DNA from: Erodium maritimum
Lineage: Eukaryota; Streptophyta; Magnoliopsida; Geraniales; Geraniaceae
DNA: 64,000 nt
Assembly (NCBI GenBank): GCA_963921825.1
Contig: OY997596.1
Span: 3,353,001-3,417,000, forward strand
Direction of reading: 5' to 3'
The position numbers were made by a program, and so were the translations under genes. This document shows, one piece after another, positions 10,863 through 23,798 of the stretch; the stretch's first letter is position 1; every line of letters starts with the position of its first letter. The notes below the pieces were generated by a model that did no database searches, had not been told where the DNA came from, and was given only the letters and a program-made list of their open reading frames with translations.

Positions 10863-12640
10863 ATTAACTCTGGGTCCGAGTTAGTTTGGACATCTATAAG
10901 CCTCCCTGAGAAAAGCAGGCGCTTTTGGTTGATGAACTATTAACATTACTCACTTTGGAGGCCAAAGGGGTTAACTCGAGGCGAACTAGGAAGTCGCTTC
11001 CTCCGCTGGGGTTTTCAGCACTTCTCGGAATATGGGAGCCTATCTCGAAGACTTGTCGTCTGGATAAGAAGCATCCTGCGGGGATGACTTCAGTCCTTAG
11101 GATTTCAGTGAGCGCGTCCAAGATAGTTAGGTGGGCCATGCGAGATCACAAGGACTTGCGATCTAGTTAACGTCGCCTATGTTGATGATCAGGATGTGCT
11201 GGGGGAGAGCACAATTATACCAACGAAAACCCCACACAGTCACTATCACATTCTTTAGAGTAGTCACAGACATGTGATGAGGCTTCTTCTCAGAAGGGAA
11301 AACAGAAAGAGCCTCGAGAAAAGATAAGCAGACTAGACCCCAAAAAGTCAAAGGTCTTGAAGATCAAGGGCTGAAACAAGTTGAGTCAACTCTACACACG
11401 TACATGTCAGCTGAAGAGGGCACTCGACGTCTTGGGTGTCTCCACCTCCACCCGCCAACTTCTGTATGAAGACGAGGACGATTCTAAATAGGCGAAGGCT
11501 GCCAAACAGCCTTGCTAGGAGCCATAAGTTGGCTAAGAGTTGGGGTGATAGAGATTCTTTGGCCTACCCCCATGATCTGGGAACATACCCAGTTTCCAAA
11601 TTCCGATGGAGCAAGGGAGCACCCCATATTTCTTTCTATTTAATTGTTTGTTGTTTTTCTGGTTAGTTTATTCGATTTCTATTTTGTTATTGGTTGGAAG
11701 GTGGAATTTTGTATGGTTTTCTAAGATGAAAGTTATGCGAGTTTTATGGGTCTAAGAGCATCGGTTACCTACAAAGTCTCGACTCAAGTCATGTTACTAT
11801 TGTTTGACAAGATTATTAGAATTCTTTGTTGACTGTTTCAAAAAATAAAACATCTATACTAATACTATATATAGTGTAATAAACTTTAAATTATCATTTC
11901 TTGAACTTTTTTTAATGTTTGTTAGTAAATTGAAGAGGATAGATATGGTTTGCTCTCAATTATCCATGACGTTGCTCCCTCGACACCTTAATTTTTGCAA
12001 TGCTTTGGTTGAAATATAAATGCAGCATAGTGATGCATTGCAAATACGGTCGTGGTCTATGCACGATCAAAAATTTCCCATTCGAGATGCTCAAGTCAGA
12101 GGCCCTGCGATTCAAGACCATCAAGACCATCATCTTCCTATTCGACCGCTTCTACTTCACCGTGTTGACATGAAGATCCGTGTCATAGGGGCGGTCTCAC
12201 CTCGCTGATCTACGCCATACGTCAAAGTATCGGCACGACTCTGGTGGTCTTTTTACAGAAGTACGTCGAGGGGAAAATTAGGAAGGAGATCGAGGACTCA
12301 CTCGTGAGGTACGATGAGACCCTTCTTACCGCTTATCCCAAGCGTCGCGAGCCAAAAAAAGTACAGTGGCACTTGCGCCACGGTGATCGCTGCTAATTGG
12401 ATTCTGGTGGTGTGTGGTTCCAATAGTGGCATTATGGGAGGGGAGGTGTGGGATAGACTTTACACTCAGGAGGGATTGTGGTTCCTCTTGCGTCACATCC
12501 TTGTGGTCATCCATATGGATGATGGGAGATGGGTGCTATATTTTCGACCGCCTAGTTCATCTAACATCTCTTCGGTGGTCGACCGTTATGTCGGAAGTTG
12601 GAGCGACGATACTGTAATGGTCTCGAGGTGGTGAGGCATC
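10863..12640 (+). other. Degenerate GC-rich retroposon-like sequence
   Basis: Likely continuation of the sequence interrupted at 7149. Short open frames (for example 10925-11170 and 12314-12634) have no domain I recognise. An AT-rich island lies at 11640-12000. I find no gene I can support. Confidence 0.35.
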
Positions 12641-13150
12641 CTAAGTCCCTACCGCACGTGATTAGGGTTGTGACTCACCATTTTTCCAATGGTTAGGGTT
12701 GTGTGTGGAAATGGTGACATAGCGAGTGAAGTACGACCATCGATCTCAAGAAGATGACGGTTGGAGTTGTGCGCGGTGACGATGAGATCGCGCGAGAAGT
12801 ATGACCGACCAATATCATGGACATGGACGCTGAAGTTTGTAACAGGATGACGACGAGGGGGGGGGGGAGCACTCCCGCCTCGCCCAATGAGGGAAAACAA
12901 GACCAGTGAGGTGTTAGTCAGTATCATCGCCTCACTGGTCACACTATGGATACTTCTTTACTATCTCGGGAACCAACACTCTCGCGTTCTTGGAGTCTTA
13001 CATTATCATGCAAGGGAGAACGACATACGTTGGATCCTCAAAGGAGTACTTAGTCCGCCAAAACACCACTTTTCCATAAATGGACATGCTCTGTCCTTGC
13101 TCACCGTTTAGAGTAGTTGTACCGTGGTTTGGGAAGCTATCGCAATATCT
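12641..13150 (+). mobile_element. Retroposon family A, copy 2
   Basis: The stretch 12860-13150 aligns by eye with family A at 1-1282 and 46640-47095: poly-G tract of 11 (12857-12867), CCCGCCTCGCC block, 40-nt hairpin, then ATTATCATGCAAGGGAGAA. Its boundaries are not resolved. Confidence 0.5.
12901..12940 (+). other. Conserved 40-nt hairpin, family A copy 2
   Basis: GACCAGTGAGG pairs perfectly with CCTCACTGGTC, an 11-bp stem with an 18-nt loop. Relative to copy 1 the second base pair is swapped from T-A to A-T. Confidence 0.7.
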
Positions 13151-13439
13151 CTTTATCAACATCCCTCTAGAGCATTTCGGTAACTAAGTATTTTTTTTAA
13201 CTTTTATTTCAATCTCACAATGTTAAGACATTTCAGTTTTTTTTATATCTTTATATTTATTAATATATTGTTACGTTTACAGTTCAAAAAATGTAAATCA
13301 AATTGGAAACTACATGTGAGCATCATTTTTTTATTATTATCCGTTCATTACATAATTTTTTAAATTGTATTCTTTAGTGATAAAAATGCACATTAGAGAG
13401 ATGGAAATGTGGCAGAGGAGATTTTTATGAAATGGTTCA
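13151..13439. other. AT-rich spacer
   Basis: No feature recognised. Confidence 0.4.
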
Positions 13440-15800
13440 ATTATAAAGAAAGTACTACATAAGAAAAATGGGGGCTGGTTTGTTTACCAAAAGAGAAAAT
13501 AGGCTTAGGCATCAAAAACTTGTATATCATGAATAATGCATTCTAACAAAGTGGTGGTGGAGATTTTCTATTGAGACAAACTCTTTATGGAAGAAGTTTA
13601 TTTGTGCAAAATATGGGTGGTGCTTAGAGTATTTGGACTTGTCCCTGATCAAAATTATAAAGAATCATAATTTCCTCAGTCATATTCAATCTCTACTCTC
13701 TCTAAAAAAATTTCCTCTGACCTCTCTCTACCTTTACCTTCGCAACCCTAACCCTACACTTCGGCCGCCGTCTTCACTGGTCTCGTCCGAAGCCAGTGAG
13801 GACGTCAGAGGTACACCTTTACCTCCTCTACCTCTTCTCCCCTCCTTTCCATCGTTCCCCCTCTTCGGCGTAGTGGTTAGGTCTGGCTTTGTCGGATCTA
13901 AGTGGGACTTCCTTTTTCCACCAATCTTGGCGGGGATGAAGCAGATCCGGTCCCGGCTTCGTCCCGCCTTGCTACCTTTTCCTCTGAGGCTTTGTCGTTC
14001 GTAGTGGTGTGTCTTGTCTCGCCTTCATCTGCGTTCGTGGAAGCCATGGTGGGTTACAGGAAGCAGCTTTGCTTTGGTGCTTCGTTACCGCCCTCTTTCT
14101 CCTCTTCGGTGCGTCATCTCCCTCAGATTTCACCAGCAGGTCAGTTCTTCCCTCTGGTTTCACCTCATCTCCAGATCTACTAATTTCCCCTGTTCCGAAC
14201 CCACTTGGGGTGGTGTAGTGTAGGGTTTCGGGGCTCGTTTCCGGTGTTGGCCGGTACGAGTTTGTTGCAGCTCTTAAGCTGTGTTTGGAAATTAGAGGTT
14301 TGGGGAAGGGGGAAACTTTGGGTTGGTAGCTGATGCCCAGCCAAGATTGGTGCTGGCCGTCGGCGATTCATTTCGTTGTGCTTGGGTTTTGGTGGCTTCT
14401 TTGCTGAGATTTCCTCTGAGGAGGAGTCGACTGGGGATTGGATCTGTTATTTAGTTTTCTTTTGTGTTTGAGCTTCATTTGTGTCTATTTAGGTTGCTAG
14501 ACCTGTTTGGTAGTATTGTTTTGTTATGACTGTGTTTGTTCTTCAGTTTCCCTTGTTGGCTCATAGTTTGCTTCAGGTTTGTTAAATTCCCTTGGGTAAG
14601 AGTCCCGGTTTATACCCCCGTGTGCGGGTGTTGTCTGTTTTCTTAAAGGTTGTAAAATCTAGGTGTATTGACCTGCGTTTGTACCCCAATGTTTTGGGTT
14701 GGTTGTACTGGTTCTGAGGTGTCTATATGACATTCTCTGGGTTGTAATGAGGGTCTTCCATTGACCTGGTTTTCATTCTGAAAACTTGGTTCACTAATAA
14801 AAAAAACTTTGCTGATAAAAAAAATGTTCAATCTCTATTGTCTAATCAGAGTTTCAGCAATGTAGTGGGTTTCTCTAGTTTGGAATGGTTTGTGGTAAAT
14901 GGTCTCAGAGTTGAGTTTTGGGGGGATATTCTGCTTCTTTATTTTCCTCTAAAATCAATATATCAAAGATTGTTTCATCTTTGTTTGCACAAGAACTTGA
15001 AGGTTGCTCATTTTTTGAATAATGGAGACTGGTTTATTCATTTCAGAAGACAGTTGAGAGGCTAGGAATAAAGTGAATTTAAAGCCATGTCAGAACTACT
15101 AAACCTTTACACTCTTCAAGACCCAGGAGAAGACAAGGTGGTCTGGAAAATTCATCAAGCAGGCTTTACGATGAAGAAAATGTACAATTTCTTGGATACT
15201 ACAAACTTACAAGAGCAACCCTGGGAAAAACTTCTTTGGTTTCCCATTCTGCCACCAAAGATCTTAACATTTGTCTGGTTAACTTTCCATAATGCCCTTC
15301 CTACCAAACTTTTTATGGATAAAAAAAAGGTTTAAACTTAAGCCTTTCAGATACTCTGCCCTTTTTGTGGGATGGATTTTGAAGAAATCAATCACCTCCT
15401 GTTAATTTTTCAAAGATCTTGCCTAGTCTGGTCTGCAGTATTAAATTGATGGGATTTCAGTGTGGTTTAGATGGGAGATGTCATATTCTTCATTTATTGT
15501 TGGTTGGATCTTAGTCCCAAAGCCTCTCAAAATCAGTGGAACAATATTTGTTTCATAACCCTGTGGCACATTTGGCTGGCAAGAAATGATGTGATCTTCA
15601 ACAACATTTCCACTTCTCCACTAGACATTCTCAACAAAATTCAGAGCTGTTCTTTTAGCTTGGAGTGGATTTTTTCACTAAATATCGTCCGTTCTCCTTT
15701 GAAACTTGGAAACTCTCTCCCATATCCTGTTTCAGAAGAAATGTTGGTTATCTTACTTCTCAGTCTGTTGAAAACTGAGTTTTAAAGGCTGTTAGTTTGA
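13440..15800 (+). pseudogene. LINE ORF2 remnant (3' end), interrupted
   Basis: Decayed 3' part of the second open frame of a plant L1-type LINE. Around 13490-13630 the plus strand carries the typical post-RT region (LGIKNLYIMNNAF, then a WWWRF-like block). After a 1.1-kb insertion it resumes at 14838 and gives the zinc-binding RT-associated domain at 15087-15335, including ILPPKILTFVWLTFHNALPT. The terminal IWLARNDVIFNN block follows in 15471-15785. The upstream RT and endonuclease are absent. Several frame breaks show it is dead. No host gene is implied. Confidence 0.75.
13696..14823 (+). mobile_element. Retroposon inserted in the LINE
   Basis: About 1.13 kb, flanked by a 14-base duplication containing TTCAATCTCTA (13682-13695 and 14824-14837, one mismatch). 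It starts CT-rich, is GC-rich in the middle and ends in two A runs (AATAAAAAAAACTTTGCTGATAAAAAAA type), like plant L1 tails. No ORF2 is present, so it is non-autonomous or internally deleted. Confidence 0.75.
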
Positions 15801-15952
15801 AGGTATGATAATTTTGGGTTCACTAGTTTGACGCAGACACAATACTCAATTCTACAGAGTTGTTGTTGCTGTTTTTTGGACCACATTTTCATGTTTCCTA
15901 GGGTTGACTGATTATTTGACAACCAAGTCAATTATTTCATGTGTGTTTTGGG
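15801..15952. other. Spacer before the tandem repeat
   Basis: Nothing recognised except a partial extra copy of the 123-bp unit's end (TTTCATGTGTG near 15936). Confidence 0.4.
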
Positions 15953-16203
15953 TTAACTTAGGGCACAAGAAACCGATTAGGGATGAATTTTGATGGGTCA
16001 TGATCTGCATAATATTGTAGGTTATGTTTGTTCCGATACAGTGGTGCCTAATTGTTGTTTCATGTGTAATATGAATTAACTTGGGATACAAAGAATCGAA
16101 TAGGGGTGTGCTTTGATGGGTCATGATTTGCATAATATTACAGGTTATGTTTGTTCCGATGTTGTGGTGCCTAATTATTGTTTCATGTGTGATATGAGTT
16201 AAC
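15953..16203 (+). repeat. 123-bp tandem repeat, split by the copia insertion
   Basis: Units begin at 15953, 16076 and 16199, exactly 123 bp apart, each starting TTAACTTGGG or TTAACTTAGG and containing TGGGTCATGATCTGCATAAT and GTTATGTTTGTTCCGAT. The third unit continues on the far side of the outer copia element at 29240 in a more diverged form. The element inserted at the TTAAC that opens unit three. Confidence 0.85.
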
Positions 16204-16432
16204 TGAAGCAAAAAACAGTTAGATGATAGACAAAACAAGCTGAGAACGTATGAATTGGAAACCCGATGAATTATCAGGGTTATTGGGCTCTTATTTAAAC
16301 TGATTGAGTTGAACAAAAAACATAGATTTTCGTGCCTACAAACCAAGAAGAGAATCGAAACAACTCAGAGAAGATAAAGACTTATTCAACAACTAACTAT
16401 TCAAAGGATAAATCAAAGATTAAATCCCAACA
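16204..16432 (-). repeat. 3' LTR of the outer copia
   Basis: A 229-bp LTR equal in length to 29011-29239. On the plus strand it starts TGAAGC and ends CCCAACA. Confidence 0.9.
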
Positions 16433-17018
16433 TTCACCCCCCTAATGTTTGATTTCTTTCAATTCTTTCAAGCCCGACTTTGTTCCTCAGTTCCTTGAAA
16501 ACGATTTTTCCCAAAGGTTTTGTCAAAATGTCCGCCTTCTGTTCTTCGGATCTGATGTGACAAATTTCACCCTATTCTTTTCGACATTGTCTCTGATGAA
16601 GTGATACCTTGTATCAATGTGTTTGCTTCGATCATGGAATACAGGATTCTTGCTTAGCAATATAGCTGACTTGTTGTCGATCATCAACTTCCATTTAGTT
16701 GTTTCTTCTCCAAGCAATTCGTGTAGCACATTGACCAACCACGTTCCTTGACACGCTGTTGAAGCTGCATCAATGTATTCAGCTTCACACGATGAGAGGG
16801 CCACGATTTTTTGTTTCTGAGAGGACCAGGTAATCAGATTCTATCCTAGAAAAGAACATGACACCGCTTGTGCTCCTCTTGTCATCGACATCCCCAGCTA
16901 AGTCAATGTCGCAATAGCCTGTTAAAGCCTCTGTTTCAGCTCTCTGGTACCACAAGCCAAGATCTATCGTCCCCTTTATATATCGTAGGATATGTTTGAC
17001 AGCCGCCATATGTTTATC
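16433..17018 (-). pseudogene. Outer copia RNase H remnant
   Basis: C-terminal part of the outer element's pol, cut off from the RT by the inner element. Minus-strand frames at 17009-16785 (HILRYIKGTIDLGLWY, STSGVMFF) and 16804-16523 (MALSSCEAEYIDAASTACQG, then HIDTRYHFIRD) give the RNase H domain and its conserved end. A frameshift near 16800 separates them. The break at 17019 joins naturally to the RT frame ending at 25487. Confidence 0.85.
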
Positions 17019-17023
17019 CTTAG

Positions 17024-18711
17024 TGTTGGGTCTCGAGGTAGGGTTGGAGATGAACCAACTCGCAGCGGAAAATCAATGAAAACCAAGAGACAATTAAAAC
17101 CATGAAACAACTAACAAAGAGTGGATTAACAAGAGAAAAATTCAGCACTAGTTCTTACCAAAACAAGAACACCGGTTAACGAATGATTGGCTTGAGTCTC
17201 CAAGACGCCTACGTATCCACATGGGAATCAAAGCCACGTAGTTCTTCTCTTTGAGGACTCAAGAACACAAACATGGAGGTGGGAGCTTGCCAAACCCGAA
17301 ATGGCCATGGAAGAGGGAGAGAAAATGTGTTTCCTATTCTTGTCTTGTGTTTGTTATGTTGAAAAAAGATGACTTAAACATAACAAAACCCATACTTGTC
17401 CAACTAAAGGCATGGGACAAGTATGGTGTCAAGTAAGGTGTAAATAGGACAAAGTATGGCAAGACAAGATTGGGTTAGGTGGTGAATCACCAACACCTTA
17501 ATCCTTGTCTTGCTTACTTAGTACTAATTAATCAAGACTTGATTAATTAGTTCCATGGGCCTTGGTTGCATGGGCCTTTCATGGGCCTCTTGGAACATGG
17601 CCCGTGGCCATTTCCAACGAGGTCCCGTGATTCGCTCATCGCCTCCAAGCCTTCCATACCGGAAATGTCCAACATTATCCGACGCGATCAATCCCAAGAC
17701 TCCAAGCCTTGTCTCGATCCGTAAAGTCCTATTCACTTACGGGCACATGACCCAAAACCCAGTTTTGGTCATGTCCCGAGACAACTCCCTTTTGGCCATT
17801 CTCCATAAATGTGTCAATGAGTTTCATCCTCCGGTGTGACCCTTAGGTTTATGCATGTCAATAGATCAACATAAAATCCCATTTTACTTGATCCTATTTA
17901 AGTGGCAACTAACGAGACTTTAGTATTGCCCGACATTACATAACGAATCGACCCTGTCGATTCTAACCTTTCCGTCGTCCCTGTCATTATCCTTTTATCT
18001 CCGATATCCTGATTGAGATAAGGCATAGAGCCGTCATCCTTATTATTCTCAATCACCGTTCCTTGATATGTGAGATGACTGAAGATATGATACCCAGTAT
18101 CATGTGCATGGCCATGCTATTCTTCCAGTCACTCTCGATCAAGTGGCCGAGAACCGATATCTTTCCCATACCTTAGTATGAGGGATAAATCCCTTAGCCG
18201 TCTTTCGTGTCACTCATGTAGCCCGTCCCCAAGCCAATCCTGGCCGTTATGGAAGCCCTGTTACGGACAACGTTAGGCTCAGGTCAAACTCAGTTGTTGA
18301 CTACATAGCGATCACAAAGACTCCTTGGTCTAAGGATACATGACAAGCTACAACACTGAATATGTTCATGACTTAATCTATGGCACATATTCAGGGCGGG
18401 TCGTCCAATATCATGTCCCACATGATATCTATGATCAGACTCCGGAATCCCATTCCAATGACTAACAGAACGTAAGCCATAAAGAGCCATCTTTCATACT
18501 AGTCGCTTCTAGTGAAGCTTTGTTGACTAGGGACCCATCGAGTGTGATCTATCTCGATCTATGGTTCTATTCGCATGGTGGGCATAGATCAGAGCACACA
18601 TCGATATATTACTCCAACACATAAGTAATATAAAGCCGCTTTAATTTTATTGCTAACGATGATATATACATTTGGATATTTAGGATTGAACTACGGGCAC
18701 TAAGACTAACA
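17024..18711 (-). repeat. 3' LTR of the inner copia
   Basis: 1688 bp, matched at a constant offset of 6775 by 23799-25486. I noticed differences near 17119 (G here, A in the other) and near 17790 (C here, T in the other). Confidence 0.95.
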
Positions 18712-18862
18712 ATCTCCCACTTGCCCTAGTTCCAATCTAAACTCCAATATGTCCCCATCGACTTTACATGTCTAACATGTTCAGGCAGTGACACTGCCTT
18801 AGTCAAAGGGTTGGCTATGTTATCATCTATTGCAATATCGGTTATCTTCACTTCACCTCAGT

Positions 18863-21800
18863 TCAGTATTTATCTGATGAGGTGGATACGCCGCAGTACA
18901 TGTTTGGATTTGTTATGCGATCTAGGCTTTTAGCTTGCGCAATGGCCCTTGTGTTGTCGCAAAATGGATTCACCGGACTGGATGGGTTTTTAATTACACC
19001 CAGCCCTGCCATGAATTTCCAAATCCACATAGCCTCCTTAGCTGCCTCTGCAGCATCCATGTACTTGGCCTCTGTCGTAGATTCGGCAATGGTATCTTGC
19101 TTTACGCTTTCCCAGCTAAAGCTCTGCCATTCAGCGTAAACACATATCCTGATTGACTTCTAAAGTCATCTGGATTTGTCTTGGAAAACTAGCGTCTACT
19201 CATCCTTCGACGACTAGTTCAGCATCATCTTTCCCCCAGGTTAGAATGATGTCTACTGGTACAACATAAGGCTTACGAGACGTCTGGTCTCATACATGTC
19301 ATGGCATATATGATCGATCCTGCCCCTAGGCGCATAGGATTCTCATCATCCTTTTCAGCTCACCAGGTGTCTTAGGACACTAAGTCTTGCTGAGATGAAT
19401 GCCATGACTAGTGGGTAAGAGTCCTTTCTTTGAATCGAGCATTAAGAACCTACTCAATGCCTTGTTCACATAGGTTCCCTGACTTAAATCCAAGACCCTC
19501 TTGGTGCGATCTCTACATATCTTAATCCTTAAGATATGAGAAGCATCGCCTAAGTCCTTTATTGAAAAACACTTCCTCAACCAAGCTTTAGTCTCGTGCA
19601 AGGTTGGGATGTCGTTTTCAATGAGAACCAGAAAGGTAATATTGCTCCCACTAGCCTTCTTATAAACGCAAGATTCATCCTCGTTCTTGATTAAGCCAAA
19701 TCCAATTACAGCTTCATCAAAACGAAGGATCCAACTCCGAGAAGTTCGTTTCAATCCATAAATGGATTTCAACAACTTATAAATCTTTCCCTTATTCTTC
19801 GGATCGTCAAAACCTTTGGGCCGAGACATACAAACGTACTCAGTCAAATTTCCATTTAGGAAAGCGGTTTTGACATCCACTTGCCATATCTCGTAATTAT
19901 GATACGCAGTTATGTCAAGAAGAATTTGGATCGATTTTGACCATAGCCACTAAGGAGAAGGTTTCCTCATAGTCAATCCATTGGATCTGCCTATAACCTT
20001 TCGCCACCAGTTGAGCTTTGTAGGTCAGAGGGTTGCCGTCCATGTCCATCTTCACCTTGAAGATCCATTTGCATCCTATGGTCCTCACACCATTGATGGG
20101 ATCAACCGGTTCCCAGACTCGGTTGTCCGACATGGATTGCATTTCCTCCCTCATGGCTCCCAGCCATAACTCGGAGTTGGGCCCATCCACGACTTCCTGA
20201 AAGGTGGCTGGATCATCGTGATCCACCATGACTTCATTGTCACCTCCGGATACCATATCTTGGAGGTGGAAGATTGATCCTTTCAAATCGCCTTGGACCT
20301 TCCGGAATTGTAACAGGAATTGGTTCTTACTCTACGACAATCTCTGGCTCCTTTCTACTGGGTTGCCAATTGGTTTAGACAGATCTGTACCATCCTGAAT
20401 TTCTTCGAGATGCACAGTCCTCCCAATGACGTCTTTGGAAACAAAACTTCTTTTCCATAAAGACCCCACCCCAAGCGACGAACACCATGTTCTCACTGGG
20501 ATTGTAGAAATAGTATCCCCTTGTTGCTTTCGGATACCACACGAAGGTGCATATCTCAGATCTTGGTTCGAGCTTAGTCGAAACCAAATGTTTCACATAA
20601 GCCTCGCAACCACAAATCTTTAGGAAGGACAAAGCGGGCATCATCCCGTACCATTTTTAAAATGGTGTCCCTTCCACACCATTCGTCGAAGCCCGATTCA
20701 CTATGAATGCGGTCGTCTCTAGAGCAAAACCCCTAAAAGAGATTGGGAGATCAGTCCAACTAATCATGGAACAGACCATTGTCTAACAATGTCCGATTTC
20801 TCCGTTTGGCTACACCTTTCAACTACAGTGACCTAGGAGGAGTCCATTCCAAAAGGATCCCATTCTCTTTTAGATGATCTAATAACTCTGTGGTCAAGTA
20901 TTTTCCACCTCGATCCAATCGAAGTGCCTTAATACCTTTGTCGAGCTGGTTTTCTACTATAGTCTTAAACTCTTTGAATTTATCAAAAGCTTCAGACTTA
21001 TGTCTCACCGAAGAGACATAACCATATTTACTGTAATCATCAGTAAATGTGATAAAGTAGTTAAAACCCCTCCTGGCAAGTGAACTTATTGGTCTACACA
21101 CATTCGAGTGTATCAGCCCCAATAATTCACCCGCCCTTTCATCGCGATCGATAAAGGGCACTTTAGTCATTTTGCCCATCAAACAAACCTTGCACCTATC
21201 GATCGAATGGAATTCGAATGAACCTGAAAGCCCGCACTTCTGAAGTGTTGATAGGCGCTTCTTGTTTATGCGACCCAAATGACAGTACCATAACAGAGTT
21301 AGGTTTAAATCGTTGGATTTAGACCTCTTGGTATTAACGGAATATATAGAACTTGAGGCATTGTTACCCATATCTAATATGTACAATCCTCCAACCATGT
21401 CAGTACTGGTATAAAACATATCATTGCATAGAACATTGAAAACTCCATTTCCAATATTAACATTATATCCTTCCTTGTCAAACACGGATACAGATATAAT
21501 ATTCCTACTAAAAGTAGGTATGCAATATACATTATACAATACTAAGACAAGGCCTCTTGGCAAAGCAAGACTCATGGATCCTACAGCAGTTGCCACAACT
21601 CTGAGGTCCATTTCGTGCTTTCCAAATCTCTCCTACTTTCAGCCACCATATATTAGTGCATGTGTGAGATTCAGTCATGATATCTAATACCCATGAATCT
21701 TTGGAAGTAGAGAGATGTAGCTCTATAGAGTTAATACTGAATGAAGGCACGATCCCACCGCCCTTCCTTAGATCATCCAGGTTTCCTGATGAAGGCGCAG

Positions 21801-22240
21801 TCCTACTGCCCTTCTTCAGATCATCCAGGCTATTTGATGAAGGCGCAGTCCCACTGCCCTTCTTCAGATCAGCCGTGAACTTCCTGTAATCCCGGTTCCA
21901 ATGACCAGGCTGTTGGCAGTAGAAGCAGACATTCTCAGGTGTCTCATCTTTCCTGCCAAGTGCGCATGGGCCCAGCCCTTGCCACTTCCAATTCCCTTGT
22001 TGACCATCAGAATATCCTTGGATCCCAGATCCCTGAGATATTCTTCTCAGCAGCTGATGACACTTCATGTAACTCTGATATGGTCTTAGAGACAGCCTTG
22101 TCAAGGACATATTCTTTGCGTTCAGACTTGAGGACTATCCTCAAAATTCTGTACCAGTCCAAATAGTTTGTCCCATTTAGCTTGACCCTGTCAAGAATGG
22201 TTTTTAATGACAAACTATTAATGTTCACTGAATTTGCCAT
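18863..22240 (-). pseudogene. Inner copia gag-pol, defective
   Basis: Remnants in copia order on the minus strand. Gag start: 22240-22007, with LNGTNYLDWYRILRIVLKSE. Zinc knuckle: near 21920, CFYCQQPGHWNRDY, where the last Cys is Tyr. Protease: SWVLDIMTESH, where the DTG triad is lost. Integrase: 21611-20823, with LWYCHLGRINKKRL and HSNVCRP, where the first catalytic Asp is Asn. RT: 20286-19380, where WIFKVKM and MDVKTAFLNGNL are present but FLVL runs straight into IENDIPTL, so the YVDD catalytic segment is deleted. RNase H: 19060-18863, partial. Most of gag between the start and the knuckle is missing, and frames change several times. No functional polyprotein is possible. Confidence 0.92.
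21740..21880 (-). repeat. 48-bp tandem repeat coding a 16-residue repeat
   Basis: Three copies, 48 bp apart (21740, 21788, 21836), between the zinc knuckle and the protease. They encode DLKKGSGTAPSSNSLD, a close copy, and a diverged DLRKGGGIVPSF. This lengthens the gag-protease linker. Confidence 0.85.
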
Positions 22241-23798
22241 TTGATCTACAACAGATAAAATTCAATCAGTAAACTGAATAAATTTTATGAAGATCAAGCT
22301 TAAACACCAACAATCAATTCTAAACCTTTAGAATCTGAAACCAAGATCCTTGATTCACTCGATTAAGCTGAACTAATGCTCACCACTTAATCGAGCTATG
22401 TAGGTAGGACTCCATCCAATCACATCCAATGTGACTCTTGGCTAGGGTATGTACTTATGTACACGACTTACCCTATCTGTTACCCTAGCTCAACCTCAGG
22501 CTGAGAATCGTAGTCGGGTCCACCAATTTTCAACTATGGCCCGTCACTATGTAGGTGCTCCGCTAATGCGCACGACACCCACATATGTCGTCCAAACCTA
22601 CTACCCCGCTTCCCCATGGATGCTCCGCTAATGCGCACGACACCCATAGGACGGGGAGGTAGTAAGGTGTTGATTATTGGGAGGTATCGGACATGACCCG
22701 CTTTTACTTGTCCAGTTGTGTTCAAAACTTTGGCACATCCTAGATGCGATGAGCACATCAACTACATTCCAAATGCAATGATGCCTCAAATTACATCCAA
22801 TGTAATTCTTCCTTTGAACCCGTCAACTACATCCAATGTAATGACGGTTCTAAGGGTTCACACACAAGGATTAAAATTCCAATTTTATCTTTGCATGTGA
22901 GGTGATATGCTCGGTAAATAAAGTTAAGCATGCAATTCTAAAACACATAGAATTAATCATGCATAAACTAAACCAAGCATAAAGCGATAAATGTGCACAT
23001 AATAGCCCCCTAAACTAACTCCCACTAGCTTCTTGAGCTCCACCGACTCCAAGCCGATGCCAACACCCGAAAAGCCACCAAATGACCTTTTCGCCCTTTC
23101 TTCGTCTTGAGTAAAATATTACAATTTAATACACGACTCGCAGGTCGGGAATAAATAAATATTACAAACAAGTGGTTCGACGACCACACCTTGAAAGAAT
23201 AATTACACGCTAACTCTAACGGCTCGCAGGCCGTGAAAAGCGATAAATAATTAAATCGAGCTCGGGGCTATTATGTACACCATGCCAACATCACATCACA
23301 CATCGTGTTATCAAACAAGCATGTTATCAAACATCATGTGATTTTCCGGTTTTAATTAATAGCCAAGTTTCGAAATTTTTTGATGCTCGGTTTATCGAAA
23401 CCGTTCAAAAATGAAACTTTTGAACATTTGATCTTCGAGTTCATCATGACGGTTCCAAACTCGTCATAACTAACAAAACGGTTTAGCCTTGGCATATTAA
23501 CCATCTAATGGTCATGCTTGGCCTAGCTCCGTCCAACGGAGCCCCGTTCGGTCCCGGTTTCGGCTCCCCGAGAGTCCCGCTCCCGAGACCCGAAAAATCA
23601 AATTTTTTTTTCAAAATTTCCAGATTTGAAATAATTTTCAAAAATTCATTTTACATGCATTAAATCCATAAACAAGAATTTAAAACATGTTATCAAACAA
23701 TTTAGCAAAACAACATGCCAAAAACGAAACTTTCAAGCAAAACCGAAACTTTGAACACCGTCTTGTGAATCCCGAAGGTAGCACGGCTCTGATACCAC
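22241..23798 (-). other. Leader of the inner copia
   Basis: A 1.56-kb untranslated stretch between the PBS and the gag start, unusually long for copia. It holds short direct repeats: GCTCCGCTAATGCGCACGAC twice (22557 and 22622) and ACATCCAATGTAAT twice (22794 and 22831). No gene seen. Confidence 0.6.

Noticed and set aside
17251..18490. Open frames inside the inner copia LTRs
   Set aside because: They recur unchanged in the second LTR at 24026-25265 and have no gag-pol similarity. They are chance frames in LTR sequence.
18879..18910. CTGATGAG as a hammerhead ribozyme core
   Set aside because: No GAAAC-type second core or matching stems follow. The string is inside decayed RNase H coding sequence.
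21730..21880. CRISPR-like short repeats
   Set aside because: The repeats are adjacent 48-bp coding units without unique spacers in a plant transposon.
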